Positions 30,355-40,456 of a stretch of DNA of 64,000 nt are shown here, piece by piece. Source of the stretch: Exobasidium rhododendri (lineage: Eukaryota; Basidiomycota; Exobasidiomycetes; Exobasidiales; Exobasidiaceae); the NCBI GenBank assembly GCA_026210745.1, contig CP110630.1, forward strand, positions 6,200,001-6,264,000, in the 5' to 3' direction. Every line of letters begins with the position of its first letter. Position 1 is the first letter of the stretch. The notes under the pieces were generated by a model that was not told the DNA's origin, ran no database searches, and saw only the letters and a list, made by a program, of their open reading frames with translations. The translations under genes were made by a program, and so were the position numbers.

Positions 30355-31809
30355 ATGCTTCTTCGGCTTCATAGAGCAGTACACAGGATGGCATCTTCAC
30401 AGGCTACCTCGTCTCGCATACCCATGTCGTGGGAAAGTGATACGACAGGCTACCCAGAGAGGACCTTTCCTACCCGAGTCCTGAATGCTGACTCCTCCTC
30501 TTTCTACTTCCGAGGAAAAGGCAAAGAGCCATACACCAACGCAGCACTCGACATAGCAAGTGGATCTGAAGCAGAGAGGTCTATCTACCTGGCAAAGCTG
30601 GCCATCACAAAGTCACATCTTGTTGCATTCCCAACAGAAACAGTCTATGGACTGGGCGCCAATGCCCTCGATGCCGATGCTGTCTCAAAGATCTTTCGAG
30701 CGAAGGGTCGACCGGTAGACAACCCTCTCATAGTGCACATCAGCGACCTGGACATGCTGCAGAAGCTCCTTCCAGATGGCTACGAGCTCAGTCCAGTGTA
30801 CTCCGCTCTGATCAGCAAGTTCTGGCCTGGTGCATTGACACTGCTGTTTCCTGTCGATGAGGCAAAGGTGCCATCGATAGTGAGATGCGGGTTAAAGACC
30901 TTGGGAATTCGGATGCCAAGTCATCCTGTTGCGAGGGCGCTCATTGCAGCAAGTGGACTTCCTTTGGCAGCCCCTTCTGCGAATGCTAGCGGACGACCAA
31001 GTCCCACAACCGCGATGCACGTACACCGAGACTTGACGGCTAGGAAAGGGGAAGAAGTGGTGGGCAGACTTCCCTTCATCCTCGATGGCGGTCCGTGCCA
31101 TGTTGGCCTGGAGTCGACTGTGGTGGATGGAGTGTCGAGTAAGAACGAATTGAGGGTGCTGCGGCCTGGTGGGATTGGAGTAGAAGAGATCGAGGAAGCA
31201 CTTAGAGGGAGGGACCTGCTTGCCGGTGCTGTGGGGGCCTCAACAGGAGCCGTACGACTGAGAGTGTATGGCAAGGACATGAAGAGGGACAAGATAGAAG
31301 AGGCCAATCCAACTACGCCAGGGATGAAGTACAGACACTATAGCCCTGATGCTGATGTCATCTTGCTAGTCTGTGGTGAGTGGAGAAAGGCGGAAGGAGG
31401 AGGCTCGGATGCACTGCGTAGTCCCAGCATACTTCTGCACGAGTTCATCAATGATCTAGTGTCTCACCATAGTCAACATCACGGCGGGAAGCTCAGGATA
31501 GGTGTCATGAGCATGGATGACTCGAAGCTGACGAAGGCTTTATTTCCTCAAGAAGCGTCCAGCTGTCAAGTCGACGACGCAGCATATCACTTGCAGCACT
31601 TCTCCCTCGGCTCCCAGAAGACACCAAATCTAGCTGCTCAGAGGCTGTTTGAAGGACTGCGTACATTGGATGAAGGTGGTGGAGCAACAGATGGAAAAGG
31701 GTGCGATGTGATTCTGGTTGAAGCTCTTGACAATGATGCAGGAGTAGGCCTCGCTTTCATGAACCGCCTACAAAAAGCAGCCAGTCGTGCCGTTCACATA
31801 CAAGTGTGA
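30355..31809 (+). CDS. SUA5: Threonylcarbamoyl-AMP synthase Sua5
   Basis: Makes threonylcarbamoyl-AMP from Thr, bicarbonate and ATP, the first step of t6A37 modification of ANN-decoding tRNAs. One exon; 484 residues from ATG 30355. The YrdC/Sua5 catalytic domain shows 'AFPTETVYGLGANALD', 'IFRAKGRPVDNPLIVH', 'FWPGALTLLF' and 'PSANASGRPSPT'. The C-terminal Sua5 domain follows the linker containing 'TPGMKYRHYSPDADVIL', a hallmark of full-length Sua5. The first 12 residues (MLLRLHRAVHRM) are Arg/His-rich and Leu-rich, like a mitochondrial presequence; a second ATG 11 codons later (30388) would give a cytosolic form. Dual use is known for this enzyme in other eukaryotes and is inferred here. Confidence 0.95.
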   Translation: MLLRLHRAVHRMASSQATSSRIPMSWESDTTGYPERTFPTRVLNADSSSFYFRGKGKEPYTNAALDIASGSEAERSIYLAKLAITKSHLVAFPTETVYGLGANALDADAVSKIFRAKGRPVDNPLIVHISDLDMLQKLLPDGYELSPVYSALISKFWPGALTLLFPVDEAKVPSIVRCGLKTLGIRMPSHPVARALIAASGLPLAAPSANASGRPSPTTAMHVHRDLTARKGEEVVGRLPFILDGGPCHVGLESTVVDGVSSKNELRVLRPGGIGVEEIEEALRGRDLLAGAVGASTGAVRLRVYGKDMKRDKIEEANPTTPGMKYRHYSPDADVILLVCGEWRKAEGGGSDALRSPSILLHEFINDLVSHHSQHHGGKLRIGVMSMDDSKLTKALFPQEASSCQVDDAAYHLQHFSLGSQKTPNLAAQRLFEGLRTLDEGGGATDGKGCDVILVEALDNDAGVGLAFMNRLQKAASRAVHIQV

Positions 31810-31987
31810 TTCAATGAACTCTGCCGTGCTGACCTGCTTGGTATCAACGAGAGATGAATCATCCAGGATGCACTCAGAGCAACCAGCAATAGGGGCACCG
31901 CATAGACAGCCTTTCCGCCCTCGGACAACATCACTTTCTCTTCCTCAATACAGCTTCTAAATGAATGCTTTACATTTCTCCTAGTCT

Positions 31988-32008
31988 AAGCGGCTGCAAA
32001 AGCCGCTT
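31988..32008. repeat. Perfect 8-bp inverted repeat with 5-nt loop
   Basis: AAGCGGCT and AGCCGCTT flank GCAAA. The stem is GC-rich and stands in AT-richer DNA about 180 bp after the SUA5 stop. It may act in 3' end formation or be chance. Confidence 0.5.
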
Positions 32009-32170
32009 TATGCCTGAATTCGCGCCTGAACAGCACAGCAAGGTCACAAGGGATGGGTCGTCGCATTTTACAGACTATGAAAGCTTGCACCGTCAACTTC
32101 TGCGCCATTGTCGCTCGCTGTGGCTTTTCCACTTGCCCTCTTTGAGAGAGTGCTCACATTGAAAGAAGGC

Positions 32171-32178
32171 TTTATAAG
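32171..32178 (+). promoter_or_regulatory. TATA-like element of the first secreted-protein gene
   Basis: TTTATAAG about 200 bp upstream of ATG 32374, followed by a pyrimidine-rich leader. A strong TATA box would suit a regulated, highly expressed secreted protein; no proof. Confidence 0.4.
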
Positions 32179-32373
32179 GGGCTGTGTCTCTCACAACCTC
32201 CTCGTAGCCTCTTCTATTCCCCCTTCGTCATCTCTTTGCGAAGCAATTTTTTCCTAATCCCACCACTGTCTCCTCTCTTTCCTCGCTAAAGTCCTTCTGT
32301 GTGAGCAGGGAGGAAGCCTATATCATACATGACCAACAGACGCTTAGTATGTCTCTCTTCTCCCCCTCTCAGC

Positions 32374-32808
32374 ATGCAGATCTCTGCCCTCCTCCTTGTC
32401 CTTTACTGTCTTCTGACGGCGTCTTCTTTGGCCGTAGAAATCACCTCTGGCCGACATGAACTCGCTGTGAGAAGCGACGGCTTTCTCCTCGGCGCTCCAC
32501 CTGCTGATCCTGGCTGTCCACCTCCAGAACAACCTGGGTGCTGGGACCATCACAACCCACACCATCCACAAAAGAAGCGCGGTTCTGTGCTTCCTCACAG
32601 TGAGAAAGACTTTGCCACTGGAAATGGAGCTCCGAGTTCCCCCTCTGTCGTTCATCCTGATAGTCGTGGAGGAGAAATTAAGAATCGCAACTCTCTTGGA
32701 AAGACGAATCGCCTTGGTCAGAGTGGTGTTGTTGGCCATTGGAAGGAGGATGACCGCGGCAAGGTCGCCAGTCACCGCACGCCTCAATTGATGGGTGGAG
32801 GATCTTAA
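32374..32808 (+). CDS. Small secreted protein 1 (VEITSGRH family)
   Basis: 144 residues. An N-terminal signal peptide (ISALLLVLYCLLTASSLA) is followed by 'VEITSGRHELAV', which is repeated almost exactly in the protein at 33950 (LEITSGRHGL). The mature part is polar, rich in Pro, His and Gly (PGCPPPEQPGCWDHHNPHH) with only two or three Cys, and no domain is recognised. Basic pairs such as KKR may be processed. The frame is open upstream to ATG 32329, but that start would place 15 polar residues before the signal peptide, so 32374 is preferred. Small size, secretion and lineage-restricted look suggest a candidate effector or wall protein; this is inference. Confidence 0.65.
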   Translation: MQISALLLVLYCLLTASSLAVEITSGRHELAVRSDGFLLGAPPADPGCPPPEQPGCWDHHNPHHPQKKRGSVLPHSEKDFATGNGAPSSPSVVHPDSRGGEIKNRNSLGKTNRLGQSGVVGHWKEDDRGKVASHRTPQLMGGGS

Positions 32809-33949
32809 CTAGTTGTGCGGAGAGAGACCAGGCCAGACCGAGGACCCGGCAGACGCTTAGCCGAGAGTCTTGTCAGGTCGTTCTTCTAGCAGAATATGTA
32901 GCTTCTCTCATGGCACTGTGAATCATAAAGGGAGATGTTGCCCTCTCATTACATTTAAAGACATTACAGTTGAGTCTTCCCATACTGGCGAACATCTCGC
33001 ATGATTTTGACCTCTCTTGGAGAGGAGGGACAGGCCGGGGCTCAGAGCACCGAGCCACCGAAGTTGTCGCCAGATGGAACGTTCCTGAGCGAGTAGCAGT
33101 ACAAACCCTCAGACGCCTACGGTGGATCTTGCTCCTCCGCGTCGAATCTTACTCCTCTCTCTTTCTCAAAACCTCCTGATTCTCTTTGAGTCAGCGGTGC
33201 GACAAGAATCATGCCATTTCAACTCTTGCGCCAGTAAAGGAACGTACACTGTGAGCAAAGACTAGTCGTGGTGGAGACCCCGGAGTAGCTTCGCGCAGGG
33301 GTGATACTCTTGTGACTACTTCCAGGAACGGAGAATCGGCGGGTCTCCTTTGCTTTGTCGCAATCTTGTGCGTGATTACAACCCTCACTTTCTCTTCTTA
33401 ACAACGCAATACAACGATGGGATATTCGCCGCCCAACATCTAGAAACGGCCCACGCTGACTTTCGTTAGACAGACGTTGGGCGGCCCGAAAGACGTTAAT
33501 AAGGTTGAGCACAGTCGTCGAGGCCAGCGTTGCGCTCTAGTGAAGGTCTCAGGTTGACCGATCGTCTCGCAGAATAATAGCTCACTACAGGCCTGCTCCC
33601 TTCTCTCTCATATTCGCTCAAGTCAGGCACAGCGACACTAAACCCAGTCGAGATGCTTCCTCGAAAAGGTGCCGTCGACACAGCGAAGGTGTCAAGATAT
33701 CGTCGGGAGTACTGGAAGGCATATAATGGCTCTCTTCGCCGCCCTCTCCCCCCTCTTCTCCCCTTAAGACCTTCGACCTCTATCTCATCATCCACCCCCT
33801 TGACCCTTCGCATCAATTCGCCTACTCTCATTCATCCCCTCCGCACCTTCACTCTTTCTACCTGCCCTGACATCTAAACTCTCAAGTGAGTGGCTTCTCG
33901 TGAATCGTAGAAGTGGCGACAATTGCTGACTGGCCAGTGGGTACGCAGA
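32809..33949. other. 1.1 kb spacer between the two secreted-protein genes
   Basis: No convincing ORF. A probable 5' UTR intron of the downstream gene is visible: GTGAGTGG at 33884 to GCTGACTGGCCAG ending at 33938. TATA-like ATATAATG lies near 33721. Confidence 0.45.
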
Positions 33950-34540
33950 ATGCGCCATTCCGCCATAGTCGTCATCTTTGTAGCACTCCTTGCTGCGTCT
34001 GCGCTTACTCTCGAGATTACTTCTGGTCGACATGGACTCGTAGACTTGACGGTGGGCAGCCATTACGAGGAGCAATTCGAGCCAAAGTGCCTGCTTGGAG
34101 GCGACTTGGTCGTCTGCCCCCCGACAACGTTGAAGACGCGAGATGAGACTGCCCTCGACTCTGTCCCTCTCGTCGAAGAAGATGCTGTGTTGGGAGAAGA
34201 AGCCACCAACGAGCAAACCCTCTCTCGCCGACACAGCTACTACCCTCCAGGATCGTGCCATTACGACGACTCGAACACGCTGGATCAGGGAGACGAGAGC
34301 AAATGCCTCAAGAAATGCCACCCGGCGACCCTGGACAAGCATCGATCCTGCACCCCACCGACGGATCTCTCGTCTGTCATATCACTCAAGGTCGGAGAAT
34401 GCCTCGACGTCTGTCTGTTGAGTGGAAATTGCCCTGAAGCATACCCGTGCCGATACGGTGGAGATCTGCTTGGAACTCTCTTGGACATCAGCCTGCTCAA
34501 CTGTGGCAGCATTAGACTCCTTTCTGACCATGTGGAATGA
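33950..34540 (+). CDS. Small secreted Cys-rich protein 2 (LEITSGRH family)
   Basis: 196 residues. A signal peptide (RHSAIVVIFVALLAASALT) leads directly into 'LEITSGRHGLVDL', nearly the same as in the protein at 32374. After that the two diverge: this one has about a dozen Cys, clustered in the C-terminal half (KCLKKCHPA, GECLDVCLLSGNCPEAYPC), suggesting a disulfide-bonded secreted domain. A dibasic 'LSRRH' near residue 84 could be a Kex2 site separating a pro-region from the Cys-rich domain. No known domain is recognised. The ATG at 33950 sits 11 nt after a likely 5' UTR intron. Paralogy with the neighbour is supported only by the shared N-terminus and adjacency. Confidence 0.72.
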   Translation: MRHSAIVVIFVALLAASALTLEITSGRHGLVDLTVGSHYEEQFEPKCLLGGDLVVCPPTTLKTRDETALDSVPLVEEDAVLGEEATNEQTLSRRHSYYPPGSCHYDDSNTLDQGDESKCLKKCHPATLDKHRSCTPPTDLSSVISLKVGECLDVCLLSGNCPEAYPCRYGGDLLGTLLDISLLNCGSIRLLSDHVE

Positions 34541-34719
34541 TCTGTCAAACAGTCGAGACTTACAATTTGTCCCTCCGTGGCTTTTCCTATTCTCCCCTTC
34601 CCCTGTTCTAACTGCATCGCTGCCTTTTGCCTTGCAATGATGATCTTCACGAGCGCATGTCACGCCTGGCGGGCGGTGACATCATACGTCGGATGTATGC
34701 TCTGAACAAAATACAATCA

Positions 34720-36543
34720 TTAGAAGTAGCCTGCACCATCTCGACTCTGAACAAATACATTGGCACCTCCCGGGTTGCGAGGCATATTCAGCGCTCCATT
34801 GGACACTCCCTCCCTCTTCCTCCTCTCTCTGCGCTGTCCCGATGAGCTGTTGGATCCAGTGTTGGTACTGCTGCCGCGGCGGTCTGAGGTGTATGTCTCA
34901 TTCTGACCTGGCTCTTTCCACTGTGCTGCGACAGTCTCTGCAGATGGAACAAGGTCATCAAAGCCCCCTGCAGCTGCATCTGCTTGATCATCTCCACTCT
35001 CGGGAATCGTAGGACTCGCCATCATCGTCCTCGATGGCACACCTTCTCTCAACTTGGTTCCGCCCCCTGCTCCAGAGCCAGTGCTTCTCGATCCTGTTCG
35101 TTCATGCCTTCGAGGTCGATCTCGATAGCTGCTTTTGCCGCCAGTGGTGCTGCTACCTTCACCTGAGTGTCCTTCTGCCGAATGATCTGATCCTTTCCTG
35201 TGAGCTTCATACCTCGCTTGCCTTTGACCGCTCCCACTACCGCTTTGCCTGCTTCCTGAACCACTCCCATTACTTCGAGAGTAGGTATTGCTGCCCCCTT
35301 CTTCTCTCGACCTGCTCTTCTTGCTCTTACTGAACGTGATCCCTGCAATGTCCGCGTCATCCTCGTCTTCCTCTTCTTCTTTCTGCGCGAATCCCTCCTG
35401 CTTCTCGAGAGACCCCACCACTGGCAAATCTGCAATGCGGAAGTTGGGTGACAGCAAACGACCATCGAACGAGTCTTCTTCTGGCTGCGCTTCATGGTAG
35501 TAGTGATGGTGGTGAACCACTTCTTGCTGCCGCTGCTGCTGCTGCTGCTGCTCTTGATAGTCGTATTCCTCCGGTCCGCCTTCAGTGTACTGCGAGTGGT
35601 ATTCATATGGCTCTTCGCTGTAGTCAAATCTTTCCTCTCGGTCGTTGTAAGCTCGATGCTCTTCCTGCTCTACCTCCTCGGCAAAGTCAAATCCACCAGC
35701 AGCCGCCTCAGCTTCAGCTTCAGTTCGCCTTCTTTCACGTTGACCTTCTGCCTTTACTTTCATGAGACCGTGCTTGATAGCTCTCCGTTCTTCTCGCCTC
35801 TTCGCTTTTGCAATGGCTGCCTCTTCTTCGGCTGCTACAGCTGCTTCTTCTTCGGCAAGTCGCAGAGCGTCCTCTGCCTCTGCCTTTGCCGTCTCCTTTG
35901 CTTCTCGATCTAAAGTCGCTCTGATGTTTACTCTCTCCTCTTCTTCGATTGCCTTTTGATGCCTCTCCTCTTCATCATGTGCAGGCTCAATTACGTGCAC
36001 AGTCGGTACTACAGGCCCTGCTTCTTCCCCGCCTTCCTCCTCCCTAGACTGACTGATCTCGGCAATGTCTTCATCCACCAGCATACCAGCATCCTCGTCC
36101 CCACTATCTTGCGCCACGCTGAGGTTTCCGGTCAAGCTCTGTACGTTATCGGCGTCTCCATCAGAGCTTGTGTCTCTACTTGCCGTACTATCGTCGCTGT
36201 TGAAACGTCGATGTTGTGATCGAGGACCATTCCCAGTCGTCGCTTCTCGCCTTTGAATTTGTCCTCTTGGCCTACCAAAGAGCCCACAGCCCAGCGTCGC
36301 CGCTCTCTTAGACCACTTTTCTCGTCGTCTTGCTGATCGACTTCGTCTCCTCGACCGGTCGGCTATGTTAGAAAGGAGGGAGATGGCATCGCTATCGTCA
36401 TACGCATTTTCCGAGAGTAGCCCCTGTCTTTCATGACCTGCTCCTTGTCTGCTTGTAGAAGATGAAGGCAAGCATGCGGCGAAAGGGTAGTTCAGACAAT
36501 GGAGAAGCTGCCCTGCGATGCTAGAGCCGCCCTGTGTCGCCAT
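34720..36543 (-). CDS. Large low-complexity protein of unknown function
   Basis: 607 residues from ATG 36543 (627 if the upstream ATG 36603 is used). The N-terminal 'GQLLHCLNYPFAACLPSSS' with Cys residues near the start could be lipidated, which is speculative. It is followed by an Arg-rich patch (RSRRRSRSARRREK). The middle is an acidic, Ala/Glu-rich predicted coiled coil (about 200-310: KAIEEEERVNIRATL, EEEAAVAAEEEAAIAKAK). Then come a poly-Gln run, His-rich HHHHYYH, and a long Ser/Gly/Arg-rich tail ending 'NVFVQSRDGAGYF'. Codon usage looks normal and the frame is uninterrupted over 1.8 kb, so it is a real gene. No domain recognised. Confidence 0.75.
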   Translation of the reverse strand: MATQGGSSIAGQLLHCLNYPFAACLPSSSTSRQGAGHERQGLLSENAYDDSDAISLLSNIADRSRRRSRSARRREKWSKRAATLGCGLFGRPRGQIQRREATTGNGPRSQHRRFNSDDSTASRDTSSDGDADNVQSLTGNLSVAQDSGDEDAGMLVDEDIAEISQSREEEGGEEAGPVVPTVHVIEPAHDEEERHQKAIEEEERVNIRATLDREAKETAKAEAEDALRLAEEEAAVAAEEEAAIAKAKRREERRAIKHGLMKVKAEGQRERRRTEAEAEAAAGGFDFAEEVEQEEHRAYNDREERFDYSEEPYEYHSQYTEGGPEEYDYQEQQQQQQRQQEVVHHHHYYHEAQPEEDSFDGRLLSPNFRIADLPVVGSLEKQEGFAQKEEEEDEDDADIAGITFSKSKKSRSREEGGSNTYSRSNGSGSGSRQSGSGSGQRQARYEAHRKGSDHSAEGHSGEGSSTTGGKSSYRDRPRRHERTGSRSTGSGAGGGTKLREGVPSRTMMASPTIPESGDDQADAAAGGFDDLVPSAETVAAQWKEPGQNETYTSDRRGSSTNTGSNSSSGQRRERRKREGVSNGALNMPRNPGGANVFVQSRDGAGYF

Positions 36544-36796
36544 TATTGATCGCAGCAGAGCATACAGAGGTGTCGAAGCTGCCGTGTTGGTCTCTTCTCT
36601 CAAGGAGGAGCACTGCGCGAGGCGTGTTTATCTTACGGCTTAGACAGACGTCTAAATTAAGACCCGGCTTTATTCAAAATAGATTTCCGGGGTCAATGTA
36701 TGAATGAATGACCGAGAGTGAAAAGGCAGGCGTGATATCTATGTGAGTACAAGGGTTTGTGGTGGTGATGATGTCAGGCTGTGCGTAGTGTCCATA

Positions 36797-38149
36797 TCAC
36801 GCATACCATAAGTGCGTCTCTGTGTCCCACGCACAGGTGGCAATCAAACCAGGCTGGAAGAGGCTCCAATTGACACCGACGACAAACTCAGTGTGATTGT
36901 CGTGCAATTTCCTCATGGAATTCCCACTTCCGACTGCGCCAACTCGAGGTCCTGCTGCCACGGCTGCTCCAGCATCAATGTCCCAGATCCTAGCAGTCAT
37001 GTCGTAGGATGTACTCGCTAGTGTGCTCGCATCGTGAGGACTAAAAGCGACTCCCCGAACTGCGTATTCGTGACCCAACATTACTGCCGTGTTCTCTCCA
37101 CCTCGAAGACCTCCTGGCATGCCTGGTCCAGCCTTGCCTGCTCCCCTCAAATCCCATACCTTGACACCACGATCTGTACTGCCAGTCGCTATCGTCATAG
37201 GGCGGTACTTGTTCCAGTCTAGACACAGCACTTCTCCCCCTACCGGTACCGTCGCCACCGGCGCTTGAGTGGGACCCCCCGCATTGCCTGTCCCAAGGTT
37301 CGAGGACCGAACGTCGTATAGTCGGAGGTGGCCATCACCACAAGCAGTAGCTAGTAGATCGCCATTATGTGGTGACCACTGGACGCCATACACGCAAGCA
37401 GTATGCGATGTGATGGCAGTCAACGATTTGGGATGTTCAGGATGCCACTGTGAGAGGACACGGCACTATCAGCAATCATTCTTTGAAGGCTGCCCCCCCT
37501 GCTTTGTCAATTCTCACTATTCGAACGCTGGCATCCCAGCTGGAGCTTGCAAACACCTCCTTCCGAACATTGTTCCAGTCAAGGCAGAAGACCTCCCTCG
37601 CATGCTCAGCCCAATTCCGAATCGGATGATCCTAAGCGAGAAAATTGAGATGTCAGTACACACACCCACACACTTGGAAGTAGCAAAGTCAAGCTTGCCT
37701 ACTTACCTGCAGCGTGACATCCCACAGCTTTATGCTCCCGTCTCCACTCGCTGAGACGATCTGATTCTCATGTATTTCTGACCAGGCAACATCGAATAGG
37801 CCATCCTGTGTCTCAAAGCTGATCTGACAAGTCAGCATATGCACATGCTGGGGGCTACTGGAAATATGTCTGCTCACAATTTATCCACTCTCATACTGGG
37901 CGGGCTCATTCCTTGTGAAGGCCCCAAGCCGACAATGCTGAGCCGCCCATTCCCCACCAGGCCATACTAGTATCACAAAGATGGAGATGAATAATGGGTA
38001 ATTCAAGAGCCACACTTTTCTACGTATGCACTCACGTTAGCAGAGCCAGCCACTGCGAGCTTGTCTGGGTAAAATGGTGACCACGCTAAGTTGTACCCCG
38101 CCAGACCCTGCGTCCGCAGACGAGAGAAAGACTGTGGAGGTCCGGCCAT
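36797..38149 (-). CDS. PEX7: Peroxin 7, PTS2 receptor (WD40)
   Basis: Cytosolic WD40 receptor that carries PTS2 proteins (such as thiolase) to the peroxisome. Exons 38149-38036, 37966-37878, 37818-37707, 37631-37518 and 37447-36797 give 359 residues, all in phase. The N-terminus '[19 protein letters not shown]' then '[12 protein letters not shown]' is typical of Pex7. Later marks: '[13 protein letters not shown]', '[12 protein letters not shown]', '[12 protein letters not shown]', '[11 protein letters not shown]', 'DHNTEF'-like '[14 protein letters not shown]' and the ending '[13 protein letters not shown]'. The exon 3 acceptor is the second of two close AGs (GTCAGATCAG); only that one keeps phase. 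A possible 5' exon upstream (MLFRGE) could be added but is not needed. Divergent from FPGS. Confidence 0.94.
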
Positions 38150-38408
38150 GAATCTCTTCAACGACTGGACAGAAGCAGTTAGAGGGTTATATTGTGAGCT
38201 TCTCCACAGTGGGGTAAGTGGATGCCGTCACTACCTCTCCCCGGAACAGCATCTTCGCGGGCGTAGCCTAGAATGTCTCTCCACGTGAATGAGCTTAAAT
38301 CGAGAGTCCAAACAAAAAAAGAGTGAGAGCAAAGCATCGAGCAGCATCCTAAACCAGAGGAGGAGGTCGCTACATGCCCAGAGCACAGCCTGCTACGATG
38401 AGCCCTGC
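38150..38408. promoter_or_regulatory. Divergent promoter region of PEX7 and FPGS
   Basis: 259 bp between the two starts. The FPGS frame stays open upstream to an in-frame ATG at 38289, so the FPGS leader could be longer. A CACGTG E-box motif occurs near 38281. Confidence 0.45.
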
Positions 38409-40269
38409 ATGCTAAGAAGACTACCGTTTCTATCCATACATCACTTCAGCAGACAAGCAGAGCGACGTATCGTGCGGATAATGTCGACAAATACTCAAGG
38501 TAGAGGCTCATACTCTGAAGCGATTGCAGCTCTCAACACCCTGCAATCGAATGCTTCTGTTATCGAGGCAATTCGCAAGAGCGGCGGTAAGCTCAATGAC
38601 TTTGCGATACCCGAGATGGTCGAGTACCTTGAGAGGATAGGGTGGAAGGTGAGCTTGCCCGATTAGAAGAGTCCAAATCTGTCGTCTTCTCAAGGAATAA
38701 TTTTCATTCTCCCCAGACCGAAGATCTCAACAGGCTAAATGTCATTCACATCACCGGTACCAAAGGAAAGGGCTCTACATCAGCTTTCGTTGATTCATTA
38801 GTTCGTAGCACCCCTCTCAAAATGAAGGATGATAATCTTCCGACAGTAGGACTGTACACTTCACCTCATCTGGTGCAGGTCAGGGAAAGGATCAGATTAG
38901 ATGGGAAGCCGATCTCGGAAGCTTTGTTTGCCAAGTACTTCTGGCAGGTCTGGGATCGTCTTCAACAGAATGAAAGGAGGGCCAATCCTGACGTAACTCC
39001 TGTGCGACCGGTATACTTTCGATATTTGACCATTTTGGCGTATCACATCTTCCTCACTCTACAAGTCAAGTGCACCATCTTGGAGGTAGGCATAGGCGGG
39101 AGATACGACTCGACGAATATTGTGCCCAAGCCAATCGTGACGGGGATCACCACATTAGGTCTAGACCATACAGCACTCCTTGGGAACACGATCGAAGAGA
39201 TTGCATACCAAAAGGCAGGGATCTTCAAGCCTGGCTGTCCTGCTGTCTCGGTCTCCCAGAGCAAAGGTGCCGAGCGAGTACTCCAGAAGGAGGCTTCGAA
39301 TGTCGGGGTGAGTGCTCGTCGATAACGGTATGCATCCCCAGACGATCTGACCCAATTTCTTCTTTTTGACTCGGCTTGCCAGACCTCATCATACCTATTG
39401 CTTCCAGGACTCTCAGACTCCTCCCCCGTACAATCGGTCAAGCTTGGCATACCTGGTGCTCATCAGAAGTCCAATGCTCTTCTAGCAGTCGAATTGTATC
39501 GCACATTCCTGAGGTCGAGCCCAGGGAGAGATCACTTCGAAGTCCATCCACCACCATCATCCTCAACAAGCACCGACACCTTGACAGAAGTAGAACAGAA
39601 GGGACTGAGGGACGCTAGGTGGCCTGGACGATGCCAGACCGTGCGATCAAAAGGAACATCGAGGGCATGGTTCCTTGACGGAGCGCATACAACTGAGTCA
39701 CTCGAGTCCTGCGCTGCTTGGTTTGTACAAGCGTCAAGGGAGGTAAAGAAGGGAGAGAAAAGGTTTAGACGAGCACTCATCTTCAACACGACGCACGACC
39801 GAAAGTCAGAGGAGCTCCTCGCAGGGATGATGGAGGCTGTGGGCAAGGAGTTAAGTACCGCAGAGAACAAGGAAGAGGGGACTACAGTCGCCAACTACTT
39901 CGATAGAGCAATCTTTTGCACCAACAGCACGTATAAAGATGGCGTATCAGCAGGTGGTGAGTGCATAGAGACAGCTGGGAGAGTAGAAGACCTTATCTCA
40001 CGTCGCCATCGTTCCCGTTGACAGACTTGACAGCGGTGGCAGGAGAGATCTCCTTGGACCCGCAGAAGAACATGCAAGCCGCCTGGAAGAAGGTATACCC
40101 CTCCTCGACATCGACAGTTCTGCCCTCGATACAAGATGCGATCGAGGAGATTCAAGGCAGCGACATCGAGCACGTACTTGTCTGTGGGAGCTTGCACTTG
40201 ATTGGGGGAGTCATGAGCCATCTCAAAGAGGCAAACCTGCTCGACGAGAGCTTGAATGGGGTTTGTTAG
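38409..40269 (+). CDS. MET7: Folylpolyglutamate synthase
   Basis: Adds gamma-linked glutamates to folates, retaining them in cytosol and mitochondria. Exons 38409-38648, 38717-39307, 39383-39956 and 40025-40269 give 549 residues. The ATP P-loop 'HITGTKGKGSTSAF' and the folate-binding 'GLYTSPHLVQVRERIR' are clear, followed by 'CTILEVGIGGRYDSTN', 'TTLGLDHTALLG' and 'PGAHQKSNALLAVEL'. The first ATG here begins 'MLRRLPFLSIHHFSRQAERR', an amphipathic Arg-rich mitochondrial presequence; a second ATG (38481, MSTNTQ) would make the cytosolic form. That matches the known dual-start arrangement of FPGS genes. The C-terminus has 'LVCGSLHLIGGVMSHL'. All introns keep phase. Confidence 0.94.
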
Positions 40270-40456
40270 AGTTCTACTCTTATTCGGTGAATTCTATTGG
40301 AAGGACACAGCAAATATCTTGTACGACATGAAAATTACAATAAAGTGTACAAAAGAGGCAATGGCGAGAGCGCTGCTTTGTAGAGCACAGGTACAGCTAG
40401 CGGCAGATTACATGGTGTCGAATAAATATCATGCAGGTGTGGGGTGGTGGATGGGT

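Larger units (their letters stand above)
31810..32373. other. Intergenic region upstream of the first secreted protein
   Basis: Contains a perfect 8 bp hairpin (31988-32008) and a TATA-like TTTATAAG (32171-32178) about 200 bp before the ATG at 32374. A CT-rich leader follows. No gene seen. Confidence 0.5.

Noticed and set aside
33496-33831. Minus-strand ORF and overlapping plus-strand ORF between the secreted-protein genes
   Set aside because: Pro/Ser/Arg-rich translation with no start context; no signal peptide and no EITSGRH motif.
35049-35627. 192-codon ORF in another minus frame inside the 34720-36543 gene
   Set aside because: Lys/Ser/Arg-rich frame shadow of the low-complexity gene.
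38289-38408. Longer FPGS start at an upstream in-frame ATG
   Set aside because: It would put 40 polar residues before the presequence, burying the targeting signal.
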